Below the pieces are notes generated by a model, which was given only the letters and a program-made list of their open reading frames with translations, had not been told where the DNA came from and made no database searches. Positions 1-9,709 of a stretch of 64,000 nucleotides of DNA are shown here, piece after piece. Source of the DNA: Treponema sp. (GTDB lineage: Bacteria; Spirochaetota; Spirochaetia; Treponematales; Treponemataceae); assembly GCA_022640795.1 (NCBI GenBank), contig JALCCK010000004.1, positions 1 through 64,000 of the forward strand, read 5' to 3'. How positions within the stretch are numbered: the first letter of the stretch is position 1; each line of letters starts with the position of its first letter. The translations under genes were made by a program, and so were the position numbers.

Positions 1-80
1 CAAAAAAATAAGCGACTGCAAACACAGTGGTAACAGGATCAATAAATTCAAAATGTAAAATAACACGAGCGGAGCGTTAC

Positions 81-1277
81 ATGCCTGTCAGAAATGATTA
101 CCATAAGTTTCTTGATTCTGCTTCAAGCGGGATTGTCGTTCTGGTACCGGTCTGCAACGCGGACGGCACCATTTTTGATTTCCGTATCGTCTATATGAAC
201 AGTTTTTATACGAATGCTGCACACGGATTGGTCAGGACAGGACAATGTTTAAGCGAAATAACAGCCAGAATATTATTCACCATAGACTGGCTTACTGTCA
301 GTGCCAAAGCAGTGACACAGGGAAGATCTTTCACCGCATTATATTATTCGCCGGTTGCATAGGCCTATTTCCGCACAACTGTTCGCGGCATTACCGCAGA
401 AAACGGCAATAAATTCTGTATCGTAACACTGACAGATATGTCTGCAATTGAGGCCTCCGGTGCGGATTTTTTTCCAATACTTTATGAACAAATTTCTCCC
501 CGTTCCGAACTGCGGCAGCGTGTCGTAGAAGCAACGAAAAAAAGAAAATTCGAATTGAATTTTCAGCCGCAGTTCTCTGTAAAAACGAAACAGCTCAGGG
601 GTTTTGAAGCACTGCTGCGATGGCATGACAGTGAACTCGGAGAAGTATCTCCAGGAAATTTTATTTCGGCCGCAGAAGAAACATATTCAATTATCGATCT
701 CGGATACTGGGTATTGGAAACAGCAGTCAAAACGTTGAAACACTGGCAGACGGAATTCGCTTTTGACGGCATTATGGCAGTAAACGTGTCAGCGGTGCAG
801 TTGAAACAGCCGGATTTTGCAGCAGGCGTCTTTACTATTCTACGCCGCTATGAAGTCAGTCCTCAGCGGCTCGAACTTGAAGTTACCGAAAGTATCCTGA
901 TAGACGACATGGAAGGAACAGTACAGTGCCTGAATCTGATACGGCAGGAAGGAATTCTTATTTCTCTTGATGATTTCGGAACCGGATTTTCCTCTTTTCA
1001 GTATCTGCAGCAGCTTCCGGTTACAGCACTAAAAATAGATAAATCCTTTATTTCAGGCCTTGAATCTGCATGCGGTAAGGAAAGCGCCATAACGGAAGCA
1101 ATTATTACGCTTGGTATAAAGCTGGGACTTGAAACCATCGCCGAGGGAGTTGAAAAACCGGCGCAGATGGACATACTGAACGGCATGGGATGCATGACGG
1201 TTCAGGGATTTCTCTACGGAAAAACAACGAACCGCCATACCTGCGAAGCTTTACTGAAAGAAAAAATTGCCACATAA
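81..1277 (+). pseudogene. PAS-EAL c-di-GMP phosphodiesterase gene interrupted by an in-frame TAG
   Basis: The reading frame from ATG 81 (GGAG six bases upstream) runs to 1277 but has one TAG at 360-362, codon 94. Codons on both sides are in the same frame and read as one PAS domain (the part after the stop continues AYFRTTVRG...VTLTDMS), followed by an EAL domain from about residue 157. The EAL part keeps every usual catalytic position: E of EALLRW (about 176), NVS, EVTES, LDDFGTG, KIDKSF, AEGVE and QGFLYGK, so it looked like a working phosphodiesterase until recently. The second half could still be made from an internal ATG at 438. There is no GGDEF domain between PAS and EAL. Alternatives are a sequencing error or amber suppression. 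Domain calls are firm; loss of function is inference. Confidence 0.85.
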
Positions 1278-1461
1278 GAAAGACGATTCTTTCCGGTACG
1301 TTATCAGGGCAATTGTAAAACAAAATGCCGTCTTCACTATCCGCATATCTCTGAAAAGACTTCACGTCAGCTACAGTGACACCTGGTACTTCAAATTCAT
1401 TTATAATTTTTTGTAATTACACTTTACTCTTTATATATTTCTCAGTAATATACTAAAAACA

Positions 1462-1475
1462 GTTCTGTATAGAAC
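1462..1475. promoter_or_regulatory. Candidate MarR operator, GTTCT-N4-AGAAC
   Basis: A perfect 5-bp inverted repeat with a 4-bp centre lies 27 bases before the marR ATG, where an autoregulatory operator would sit. The link to the MarR protein is inference from position. Confidence 0.45.
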
Positions 1476-1502
1476 AATTTTATTGAATTGAACAGTACAC
1501 AG

Positions 1503-1952
1503 ATGAACAAGAAAAATATTCGGATAGGATTAGAATTACGGACGCTGAACAACCTGATCCGGCGCCGATGCGACTTTTCTTCGCATAGAAAAGAAATAAA
1601 AACTATAACCGGTAACAACGGATGGATTATCGGGTTCCTTGCTGAAAATACGGCAGCAGGAAAAAATGTCTATCAGAAAACAATAGAGGATCATTTCAAC
1701 ATCACCCGTTCCGCTGTTTCAAATGCACTAAGTCTCATGGAACAAAAAGGTCTGATTACAAGACTTGCGGACAAACAGGACGGCAGACGGAAAAAAATCA
1801 TTCTGACCGAAAAAGCAGAAAAATTAAAAGAACTCATGAAAGAAGATTTTCGTTCTCTTGAGGCAACACTGACAAAAGGGTTTTCGAATGAGGAATTGGA
1901 AATACTCTATGCGTTCTTTCAGCGTATGAAGGTAAATATGCAGGATACCTGA
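1503..1952 (+). CDS. MarR family transcriptional regulator
   Basis: A 149-residue winged-helix DNA-binding protein. The recognition region reads FNITRSAVSNALSLMEQKGLITR, shown here only as a landmark around residues 60-85, and the wing follows as KQDGRRKKIILTEKA, which is characteristic of MarR. The last 40 residues form the usual dimerisation helix. ATG 1503 was chosen over an in-frame TTG at 1488; neither has a clear Shine-Dalgarno, so the start is uncertain. It precedes two ABC exporter genes by 74 bases in the same direction, a common arrangement in which MarR represses a multidrug exporter and is relieved by its substrate. The ligand cannot be read from the sequence. Confidence 0.85.
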   Translation: MNKKNIRIGLELRTLNNLIRRRCDFSSHRKEIKTITGNNGWIIGFLAENTAAGKNVYQKTIEDHFNITRSAVSNALSLMEQKGLITRLADKQDGRRKKIILTEKAEKLKELMKEDFRSLEATLTKGFSNEELEILYAFFQRMKVNMQDT

Positions 1953-2026
1953 AAGGTACCGGTACAGCAGCTGACACATTTCGAGCAGCATACAAAACAG
2001 CGGCGAAAGAAATTTAGGAGTACATA

Positions 2027-3778
2027 ATGATAAAAAAACTGATGGAAAGTATCCGGGAGTATAAGAAAGATTCTATTCTGACCCCGATATACGTCGTCTT
2101 TGAATCGATTATGGAAGTCATCATTCCTACTCTGATGGCATATCTGATCGATTACGGGATCTATAAAAAAAACATGACCGTCGTATACGAACTCGGTATA
2201 GCGCTGATTGTCTGTGCCGGGATATCACTGCTTTCAGGATTTCTGGCAGGACGGAGCGCCTCAATAGCCTCTGCCGGATTTGCAAAAAATCTGCGCCACG
2301 ACATGTACTATGCTGTCCAGAATTTTTCGTTTTCAAATATCGACAAATTTTCGACCGCAAGCATTGTCACCCGTCTGACGACAGACGTAACGAACGTCCA
2401 GAACGCATATATGATGATACTCCGGGCAGCATTCAGGAGTCCGTTTATCATGATTTTTGCGCTCATCATGGCATTCAGAATCGACGCTAAAATATCATGG
2501 ATTTTCTTCATTATTATTCCGGTGCTCGGATTCGGACTTATTTCCATAGCTTCGTATGTGCACCCGATTTTTAAACGGGTATTCAAGACCTATGACAAAC
2601 TGAACAATGTCGTTCAGGAAAATCTGCGCGGAATCCGCGTCGTAAAATCCTTTACGCGGGAAGAATTTGAAGAAAAAAAATTCGGAAATATTTCAAATTT
2701 AATTTTTAAGGATTTCTCAAAAGCTGAAAAAATTCTGGCATTCAATGCGCCGCTGATGCAGTTTTGTGTCTATGCAGCAATGCTGCTTATTTCATGGCTC
2801 AGCGCAAAGGCAATTGTTGCATCGAATAATAATCCTGCAGTGGGGCTTTCCACCGGTGATCTCATGGGACTTATTACGTATACCATGCAGATTCTGATGA
2901 GCCTTATGATGCTTTCAATGGTATTCGTTATGATTATCATTTCGAGAGCTTCAGTAGAACGCATCGTCGAAGTACTGAACGAGGTCAGCGATCTCAAAAA
3001 TGGTGTGTCTCCGGTCCATATGGTAAAGGACGGATCCATAAAATTCGAGAACGTCACATTTGCGTATGCCAGAAATACTGACAAACCGGTACTGCAGGAT
3101 ATAACGTTTTCCATCAATTCAGGAGAAACGGTTGGCATTCTCGGCGGTACGGGGTCCTCAAAGTCAAGCCTCGTACAGCTAATTCCACGTCTCTACGACG
3201 TTGCCGGCGGAAGAGTTACGGTTGGCGGAATCGACGTCAAAAATTATGACATAGAGTCGCTTCGCAATCAGGTCGCTATGGTACTGCAGAAAAATGTACT
3301 GTTTTCCGGAACCATCAAAGAAAACCTGCGATGGGGAAACGAGCAGGCCACTGATGAAGAAATGCAGGAAGCATGTAAAGAAGCACAGGCAGACAATTTC
3401 ATACAGGAATTTCCGAAAAAATATGATACTTACATCGAACAGGGGGGATCTAACGTTTCCGGCGGACAGAAACAGCGTCTCTGTATTGCCCGGGCACTTC
3501 TGAAAAAACCGAAAATTCTTATTCTCGATGATTCGACAAGTGCCGTCGATACTAAAACAGATTCTCTGATCCGGAAGTCATTCAAGGAAAAGCTTCCGGC
3601 GACAACGAAGATCATTATTGCCCAGCGCGTAGCCTCTGTTCAGGATGCCGATAAAATCATCATTCTGGATGACGGAAAAATCAGCGCAACAGGAACACAT
3701 ACGGAACTTCTAAAAACAAGCAGCATTTACCGGGAAGTATATGAATCTCAAAACAAGGGAAAGGCAATTCATGAATAA
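2027..3778 (+). CDS. ABC exporter half-transporter, degenerate-site subunit
   Basis: A 583-residue protein with an N-terminal six-helix type IV exporter membrane domain (about residues 15-310) and a C-terminal nucleotide-binding domain. The Walker A loop is GGTGSSKSS (about 375; Ser replaces the Gly before Lys), the signature is VSGGQ (about 475), Walker B ends LILDDST with Asp in place of the catalytic Glu (about 500), and the H-loop reads AQR with Gln instead of His (about 532). These changes mark the degenerate-site subunit of a heterodimeric exporter such as TM287/288, BmrCD or LmrCD. RBS is AGGAG. Its stop overlaps the start of the partner gene by 8 bases, which implies coupled translation. 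Substrate, probably a drug or lipid-like molecule, is unknown. Confidence 0.92.
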   Translation: MIKKLMESIREYKKDSILTPIYVVFESIMEVIIPTLMAYLIDYGIYKKNMTVVYELGIALIVCAGISLLSGFLAGRSASIASAGFAKNLRHDMYYAVQNFSFSNIDKFSTASIVTRLTTDVTNVQNAYMMILRAAFRSPFIMIFALIMAFRIDAKISWIFFIIIPVLGFGLISIASYVHPIFKRVFKTYDKLNNVVQENLRGIRVVKSFTREEFEEKKFGNISNLIFKDFSKAEKILAFNAPLMQFCVYAAMLLISWLSAKAIVASNNNPAVGLSTGDLMGLITYTMQILMSLMMLSMVFVMIIISRASVERIVEVLNEVSDLKNGVSPVHMVKDGSIKFENVTFAYARNTDKPVLQDITFSINSGETVGILGGTGSSKSSLVQLIPRLYDVAGGRVTVGGIDVKNYDIESLRNQVAMVLQKNVLFSGTIKENLRWGNEQATDEEMQEACKEAQADNFIQEFPKKYDTYIEQGGSNVSGGQKQRLCIARALLKKPKILILDDSTSAVDTKTDSLIRKSFKEKLPATTKIIIAQRVASVQDADKIIILDDGKISATGTHTELLKTSSIYREVYESQNKGKAIHE

Positions 3779-5711
3779 TTTCAGAACACCACGTACGGCT
3801 TTACGGCCGGGTACCAATCAACAACCGCCGTTTAAGCGGTTCAAACCGGGTACGATAAAAAAACTCATATCATATATGGCGGAATATAAATTCCATCTGA
3901 TTCTGGTCGTTATCTTTATCATTCTGAGTGCTGCAGCAAATGCATCAGCATCACTGTTTCTTCAGTCACTGATAGACAAATATATTCTGCCGCTGCTGGG
4001 AAAAAGCAATCCGGATTTTACCAGTCTGCTCAAAATTCTTACCTTTATGGGCAGCATTTATCTCGGCGGCGTACTCTCAACGCTGTTTTACAACAGAATC
4101 ATGGTTGTCATTGCAGAAGGGACACTCAAAAAAATCCGTGATAAGATGTTCGTTCACATGCAGTCACTTCCTATAAAATTTTTTGATACGCACAGCCATG
4201 GTGATGTTATGAGTTATTATACGAATGATACCGACACGCTGCGGCAAATGTTGTCGCAAAGTCTGCCGCAGTTGTTCTCTTCGATTATGACCATAATAAC
4301 CGTGTTTCTTTCTATGTTATATCTCAGTCTGATTATGACAGCGTTTGTCGTTGTTTTCACAATCATTCTTTTAAAAACTATAAAATTTCTGGTCGGAAAA
4401 AGCAGCGGGTATTTTATGAAGCAGCAGGAAGCTATCGCTGATGTTGACGGATATATAGAAGAAATGATCAACGGACAGAAAGTCGTAAAAGTCTTTTGTC
4501 ATGAAGAAAAAGCAAAAGAAAATTTCGATATAAAAAATGAAAATCTCTGTCACAGTTCTACCAAGGCTAATATTTACGGCAATGTCACCATGCCGATTGT
4601 CAATAACATGGGGTATTTGCTGTACGTTCTGCTTGCAATCCTCGGAGGTGCCGCAGGCATAGCAGGTGTAAATAATATAAGTTTGACAGGAATGCATGCA
4701 TTAACACTTGGAACAATCGTTTCATTTCTGACCCTGTCACGCAGCTTTGTTATGCCGATCGGACAGGTTTCCATGCAGTTCAATCTGGTGATTATGGCTC
4801 TCGCCGGTGCTTCCAGAATCTTTGATTTTCTTGATGAAAAAAGCGAGAAGGACAATGGGTATGTATCGCTGGTCAATGCAAAAATACAGGACGGTAAACT
4901 TACCGAATGCAAAGAGCGTACGGAAATGTGGGCGTGGAAACATCCCCATCAGGACGGAACGCTTACCTACACGAAGATGGCCGGAAAAATCATTTTTGAT
5001 GACGTCGATTTCGGTTACGAAGACGATGAACTTGTTCTTCATCATATAACACTCCAGGCTAATCCGGGACAAAAAGTAGCGCTGGTCGGTGCGACAGGTG
5101 CGGGTAAAACGACGATTACAAATCTCATCAACAGGTTTTACGACATTGCGGACGGAAAGATCCGTTATGACGACATCAATATTACCAAAATCAAAAAACC
5201 TGACCTGCGAAGATCACTCGGTGTTGTTCTGCAGGATGTAAACCTTTTTACCGGGACCGTCATGAACAACATCAGGTACGGTAACCTTGATGCAACAGAC
5301 GATGACTGTATTGAAGCGGCGAAACTGGCAAATGCTGATAACTTTATCCGCATGCTGCCCGATGGATATGATACCATTCTGAAAGGCGACGGAAGCGGTC
5401 TGTCACAGGGACAACGGCAGCTTATATCGATTGCGAGGGCTGCTGTTGCCGATCCCCCGGTCATGATTCTCGACGAGGCAACATCTTCCATCGATACCAG
5501 AACGGAATCGATCGTCCAGAAAGGTATGGACGCATTGATGCAGGGAAGGACGGTCTTTGTCATAGCGCACCGGCTCTCAACGGTTCAGAACTCCGACATA
5601 ATTATGGTTCTTGAACACGGCCGAATAATTGAAAGCGGAACCCATGACGAACTGATTGCCAAAAAAGGAAAATACTATCAGTTGTACACAGGTGCGTTTG
5701 AACTGGAATAG
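3771..5711 (+). CDS. ABC exporter half-transporter, catalytic-site subunit
   Basis: A 646-residue partner of the preceding gene. ATG 3771 overlaps the previous stop; an earlier in-frame ATG at 3741 would lie deep inside the upstream gene and lacks an RBS. About 30 residues precede the six membrane helices. The nucleotide-binding domain has a canonical Walker A (GATGAGKTT, about 441), Walker B with Glu (MILDEATSS, about 567) and H-loop His (AHRLS, about 600), but the signature is LSQGQ instead of LSGGQ (about 544). In heterodimers this altered signature faces the partner's altered Walker motifs, giving one dead and one live ATP site. An approximately 40-residue insertion (about 360-400) precedes the nucleotide-binding domain. 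Confidence 0.92.
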   Translation: MNNFRTPRTALRPGTNQQPPFKRFKPGTIKKLISYMAEYKFHLILVVIFIILSAAANASASLFLQSLIDKYILPLLGKSNPDFTSLLKILTFMGSIYLGGVLSTLFYNRIMVVIAEGTLKKIRDKMFVHMQSLPIKFFDTHSHGDVMSYYTNDTDTLRQMLSQSLPQLFSSIMTIITVFLSMLYLSLIMTAFVVVFTIILLKTIKFLVGKSSGYFMKQQEAIADVDGYIEEMINGQKVVKVFCHEEKAKENFDIKNENLCHSSTKANIYGNVTMPIVNNMGYLLYVLLAILGGAAGIAGVNNISLTGMHALTLGTIVSFLTLSRSFVMPIGQVSMQFNLVIMALAGASRIFDFLDEKSEKDNGYVSLVNAKIQDGKLTECKERTEMWAWKHPHQDGTLTYTKMAGKIIFDDVDFGYEDDELVLHHITLQANPGQKVALVGATGAGKTTITNLINRFYDIADGKIRYDDINITKIKKPDLRRSLGVVLQDVNLFTGTVMNNIRYGNLDATDDDCIEAAKLANADNFIRMLPDGYDTILKGDGSGLSQGQRQLISIARAAVADPPVMILDEATSSIDTRTESIVQKGMDALMQGRTVFVIAHRLSTVQNSDIIMVLEHGRIIESGTHDELIAKKGKYYQLYTGAFELE

Positions 5712-5745
5712 ACCGATTCTGGTCTGACTGGACTCCCTTTAGTAG

Positions 5746-5769
5746 CGGCTGTCCTTTTTCGGACAGCCG
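5746..5769. terminator. Hairpin between convergent genes
   Basis: A 9-bp perfect stem, CGGCTGTCC with GGACAGCCG, and a 6-base T-rich loop lies between the convergent stops of the ABC exporter and the GntP permease. T tracts on both sides are weak, so it may be a poor or Rho-assisted terminator for both strands. Confidence 0.5.
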
Positions 5770-5783
5770 TTTACTGCTAAAAT

Positions 5784-7157
5784 TTATCGGATGAATATAT
5801 TCAGAATCATCAGTTCAACGAAACCGACTGCCCATGCAATCGTTGTCGTAACGGACCACACCCGGATCTGTTCTTTCGTATCGACAATCCCGCTCAACCG
5901 GTTCACAACCCAGTAGAAACTGTCGTTGAAATACGAGAAGAATAAAGAACCAATACATGCCGCCAGAGCTCCGAGCACCATATTGCCGCCGGCTGCTTCC
6001 ACAATAGGCGCCGTGATACCGGCTGCTGTAAGCATGGCGACAGTTCCTGATCCCTGAACGAAACGGACAAGCGTTGCAATAAGGAATGGTAAAACAATAA
6101 CAGGAATCGCCGTTGAAGCAATGCCCGAGGCAATATAATTACCGACACCGGCTGATTTTATAACCTGTCCGAGAGCTCCGCCGCCACCGGTTACCAGAAT
6201 GATAATTCCGGCGACCTTAATACTTTCTTCCAGTTCATTCAGAACATCTTTCCGCGGCATATTCGGAGTCAGCGTATAGATTGCAAAAATAAGACCAAGC
6301 GCTACGGCGATGATCGGCTGCCCAAGAAAGATAAGAACTGCTGCCACACCGGTTTTTATTCCTGCTGCCGAAAGAACGGTATTCATAAGAATCAATATGA
6401 TAGGAATAAACAGCGGAGCAAAAGCGAGGAACGTCGAAGGCAGTTTTTTCGTACTGAGTTCCGTTACATCATTCTCTATACGGTCCTGATAGGCAGGCCG
6501 TATCCAGCTTTCTCCGTCATCCGACGGAAGCTGATACAGTTTCTTTCCCAGATGTTTGCCGTACAGCATACAGACAATAGCCATCGGGATTGCCACGACG
6601 ATGGCAAACAGCATGAATTTACCGACATCTATATTGAACGTACCGGCAACTCCGAGCGGTCCCGGCGTCGGTATTACCAGAGAATGGGTAATAACAAGAC
6701 CGGAAGCAAGTGCGACGGCAAGACTTACGATTGAAATCTTTGTCCGCTTGGAAATGGCTTTCGCCAAAGGAGAAAGAATAACGAAGCCGGAATCACAAAA
6801 GATAGGGATTGATACCAGAAATCCGGTCAAAGACATAGCCCATTCTTCTTTTCCTTTTCCGAACAATTTCAGGAATGTTTTTGCCATACGTTCAGCCGCA
6901 CCTGAAATCTCAAAAATACGTCCCAGCATGACACCCAAACCGATGATAATTCCGATGCTGCCAAGTGTTCCGCCGAACCCGCTTGTAATTGCTTTTACCG
7001 TATCGACCGGAGCCATGCCGCCTATTAAACCGATAAGACAGGCTGAAACGATAAGAGCAATAAATACGTGTAACTTGCTTTTTAATATAAGTAATATTAA
7101 AATAAGCAGTCCGATACCCAATGCGATAAGCATTTGTGATCCAGAAATACTACCCAT
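5784..7157 (-). CDS. GntP family gluconate/sugar-acid:H+ symporter
   Basis: A 457-residue, almost wholly hydrophobic inner-membrane permease with about 12 membrane segments. GntP-family hallmarks are visible: SKLHVFIALIVSA near the N terminus, the conserved GLGVMLGRIFEISGAAERMA stretch (about residues 74-93), LVIPTPGPLG (about 159-168), GGGGALGQVI, and a C-terminal NDSFYWVVNRL. It starts with a strong GGAGG RBS. It is the last gene of a DeoR-led operon with a four-carbon acid kinase and a PdxA-like dehydrogenase, so the transported substrate is more likely a threonate- or erythronate-type acid than gluconate. That substrate choice is inference from neighbours. Confidence 0.9.
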   Translation of the reverse strand: MGSISGSQMLIALGIGLLILILLILKSKLHVFIALIVSACLIGLIGGMAPVDTVKAITSGFGGTLGSIGIIIGLGVMLGRIFEISGAAERMAKTFLKLFGKGKEEWAMSLTGFLVSIPIFCDSGFVILSPLAKAISKRTKISIVSLAVALASGLVITHSLVIPTPGPLGVAGTFNIDVGKFMLFAIVVAIPMAIVCMLYGKHLGKKLYQLPSDDGESWIRPAYQDRIENDVTELSTKKLPSTFLAFAPLFIPIILILMNTVLSAAGIKTGVAAVLIFLGQPIIAVALGLIFAIYTLTPNMPRKDVLNELEESIKVAGIIILVTGGGGALGQVIKSAGVGNYIASGIASTAIPVIVLPFLIATLVRFVQGSGTVAMLTAAGITAPIVEAAGGNMVLGALAACIGSLFFSYFNDSFYWVVNRLSGIVDTKEQIRVWSVTTTIAWAVGFVELMILNIFIR

Positions 7158-7284
7158 AAAATCCTCCTGGTAATTTTATGACTTCTGTGATAATGTCGCT
7201 ACGCGACTTTAAGGGCTTCTATCAGACTCTCTGTACGGATCGTTATATCATGTTTCCTCCCCGGTGAAATATTCGGTCATAAAA

Positions 7285-8286
7285 TCAGCAGCAGGTAAAA
7301 TGGGGAGAATACTTTACACCTATTCGAATAGCTTCAATCATACTTATTTCACTGGCACTGTTTTTGCCGGCAATATCCATAGCTGTACCGTGGTCAACAG
7401 ATGTCCGAAGAATGGGCATTCCGAGTGTAAGTGAAATAGTCCGTTCAAAATCAAGTGTTTTTGCAGCAATATGCCCCTGGTCGTGGTACAACGATAAAAC
7501 GCTGTTGAATTTTCCAAGCAGGGCCATATGGAATACAGAATCAGCCCCTATGGGACCAACGACCTGATATCCTTCGGCCTGCAGCTCCCTGACCGCCGGT
7601 TCGATTTCGGTACCTTCTTCATCTCCGAATAATCCGTGTTCGCCGCTGTGCGGATTCAAGCCTGCAACGGCCATAGTCCCGTCTGTTACGCCCAGCTGCT
7701 TCAGGCTTTCACTGCACCGTTTTACATAATCTTTTATTCTGTTCTTCCGGACCATCATCACCGCTTTCGCCAGCGAAACGTGACGTGAAAGAAAAAATAT
7801 GCGCATATTCCGGACTTCAAACATGGTCAGAGGATCAGCCGTATGGGTGAGCGCCCCGAAGATTTCAGTATGCCCGATGTACGGGACCCCTCCCTGCCTG
7901 AGCGCCTCTTTATTGATCGGCGGTGTCGACACGGCAGCAACCCTTTTAGCCAGCGCCAGCGAAATACATTTTTCGATATATTCATATGCGGCTTTTCCGC
8001 ACATACCGGATATGGAACCTATTCTGAATTTTTCACTGTCGATGTTATTCATATCTATCAGATTTACTATTCCGGCCGAGTAATCGCCTTCTTCAGGATT
8101 TTCTATAACCTTGATTTTTGCAGTAATCTTCGTAAATCCTAAAACCTGCTCTATAATCGTCCGGTCTCCGACAACAACGCATTTTGCTATTTCCAGTATT
8201 GCGGGATTTACAACTGCCTTTACGGTAATTTCAGGGCCGACACCGGCTGGGTCTCCTATCGGAACCGCAATATACGGTCTTTCCAT
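7285..8286 (-). CDS. pdxA2: PdxA-like 4-phospho-sugar-acid dehydrogenase (PdxA2 type)
   Basis: A 333-residue member of the 4-hydroxythreonine-4-phosphate dehydrogenase family. ATG 8286 was chosen because GAGGAGG precedes it; 17 further in-frame residues upstream are not family-like. Landmarks are [10 protein letters not shown]-type start ([10 protein letters not shown]), the metal-site GHTE (about 134), NPHSGE (about 211-216), LYHDQGH (about 267-273) and the C-terminal [13 protein letters not shown]. Next to a DUF1537 kinase, PdxA2 proteins are known to oxidise and decarboxylate D- or L-threonate 4-phosphate or erythronate 4-phosphate to dihydroxyacetone phosphate rather than to serve pyridoxine synthesis. 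Absence of other pyridoxine genes here agrees with the catabolic role. Confidence 0.88.
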   Translation of the reverse strand: MERPYIAVPIGDPAGVGPEITVKAVVNPAILEIAKCVVVGDRTIIEQVLGFTKITAKIKVIENPEEGDYSAGIVNLIDMNNIDSEKFRIGSISGMCGKAAYEYIEKCISLALAKRVAAVSTPPINKEALRQGGVPYIGHTEIFGALTHTADPLTMFEVRNMRIFFLSRHVSLAKAVMMVRKNRIKDYVKRCSESLKQLGVTDGTMAVAGLNPHSGEHGLFGDEEGTEIEPAVRELQAEGYQVVGPIGADSVFHMALLGKFNSVLSLYHDQGHIAAKTLDFERTISLTLGMPILRTSVDHGTAMDIAGKNSASEISMIEAIRIGVKYSPHFTCC

Positions 8287-8381
8287 TTTTTTTACCTCCT
8301 CATAAAAATCGACGCACCAGCACGTCGAATTATTCATACCGGGATTTCCTCATTCGTATACGAAAAACCGGTCGATTTGTT

Positions 8382-9689
8382 TTATAATAACATTCTTTCT
8401 TTCATATATTGGATACAATCTTTCATGGCATTCCGGTCTCCCGCCATGCCGCCTTTCGTCACCAGCTTTATGCCGTCGTTTTCACCTCCTATGAGTTCTC
8501 CATATGCAGCCAGCGGGAGAACTTCTCCTATCAGTCGTATTCCGGAAGCTTTCAATCCCTTCGTAACAGCCACCGTGATATCTCCCCCACTCGTATAGAG
8601 CCCCTTTATACCGGTATTCTGCCGGAGTATGCCGGTCGTAATCGTTGCAAATGAAGTAGTGATTACCGTGCTTATAGCTTCATTCGAACAGTTAAATTTC
8701 TCCGTGTAACGTGAAAAATCAACTCTTTTTTCAGGTATGATGCCTGATCCATATACACAGTACAGCCGGCAGCCCGCCGGTGCCGTCCTGAAAGCCGATA
8801 CGACCCGCTCTATTTCGAACTTTCGATCTTCGTCACTCATAATAAGTTTTTCCGTATCGACCGGAACAGAAAACACATCCTGCGATAAAAGGAATTCATC
8901 CAGCTGAACTTTTGCGACCGGATTCACGCTGCCGACAACAGAAAGTATTTTGCGGTTCATCTTTTCCTGATGCGGAATAATACTTTTTCTGATGACAGCA
9001 GCTGTAAAAGGTCCCGGATCGACCGAAACAAACGGAATACCGGAGGCCAGAGCGGCATCAGCAATAAGATCCACATCTTCATTCGAAACGCAGTCAAAAA
9101 TAATAATCTTTATGCCCTGCCGGCTGAACTTGAGAATGGATTTTTTGAGGTGCTCTTTACCCTGCTGAATATCTTCGAGATCGAGCTGCGCTGTTTTATT
9201 CTTCGTCTGTTTCCTGAACAGTTCCATGACATTCGATGTTCTGACGGGATTCTTCGGATCAAGAGCTGCACCCGTTTTATGCAGCGGTACAGTGTTTACG
9301 AGCAGATAACCGCCGCAGACAATTCTGCCTGAATCAGGAAAAGCGGGAACCACGAGTGCGGTATATCCGCCGTTCAGTGCGTCCAGCATTGCATCTGTTT
9401 CCGTACCGAGATTTCCCCGCAACGTACTATCAATACGTTTTCCAAATACCTTTGTTTCTTTGGTACGCAATGTCAGTACGGATAAATATACTGCTTCATA
9501 CGCTACTTCAGAAGCAGCAGCGCGGCTGTCCGTCGGACAGATAATACAATCACACGCGTCCGCAGGTATCTGGTTCTCGAAATTTTCACTATCGAGAACC
9601 GTATACGACCTGTAGTTTATTTTCTGCAACAGAACTCCGGTTGCGTTTGCACCGGTCAAATCATCTGCAACGATTAAACACTGTGCCAT
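8382..9689 (-). CDS. Four-carbon acid sugar kinase (DUF1537 family, DtnK/OtnK-like)
   Basis: A 435-residue kinase. ATG 9689 is preceded by AAGGAG at 8 bases, while an in-frame GTG at 9695 is too close to the RBS. The N-terminal domain opens with CLIVADDLTGANATG, the DUF1537 substrate-binding signature, and includes FGKRIDSTLRGNLG (about 104-117). The C-terminal nucleotide-binding domain contains LYTSGGDITVAV (about 364-375) and ends with KGGMAGDRNAM. Characterised relatives phosphorylate D-threonate, L-threonate or D-erythronate at C4, giving the substrate of the neighbouring PdxA2. Which stereoisomer is used cannot be read here. The usual companion first-step dehydrogenases and isomerases are not in the operon, so the acid itself is probably what is imported. 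Confidence 0.88.
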   Translation of the reverse strand: MAQCLIVADDLTGANATGVLLQKINYRSYTVLDSENFENQIPADACDCIICPTDSRAAASEVAYEAVYLSVLTLRTKETKVFGKRIDSTLRGNLGTETDAMLDALNGGYTALVVPAFPDSGRIVCGGYLLVNTVPLHKTGAALDPKNPVRTSNVMELFRKQTKNKTAQLDLEDIQQGKEHLKKSILKFSRQGIKIIIFDCVSNEDVDLIADAALASGIPFVSVDPGPFTAAVIRKSIIPHQEKMNRKILSVVGSVNPVAKVQLDEFLLSQDVFSVPVDTEKLIMSDEDRKFEIERVVSAFRTAPAGCRLYCVYGSGIIPEKRVDFSRYTEKFNCSNEAISTVITTSFATITTGILRQNTGIKGLYTSGGDITVAVTKGLKASGIRLIGEVLPLAAYGELIGGENDGIKLVTKGGMAGDRNAMKDCIQYMKERMLL

Positions 9690-9709
9690 CCGCACATCTC
9701 CTTCTTTTA

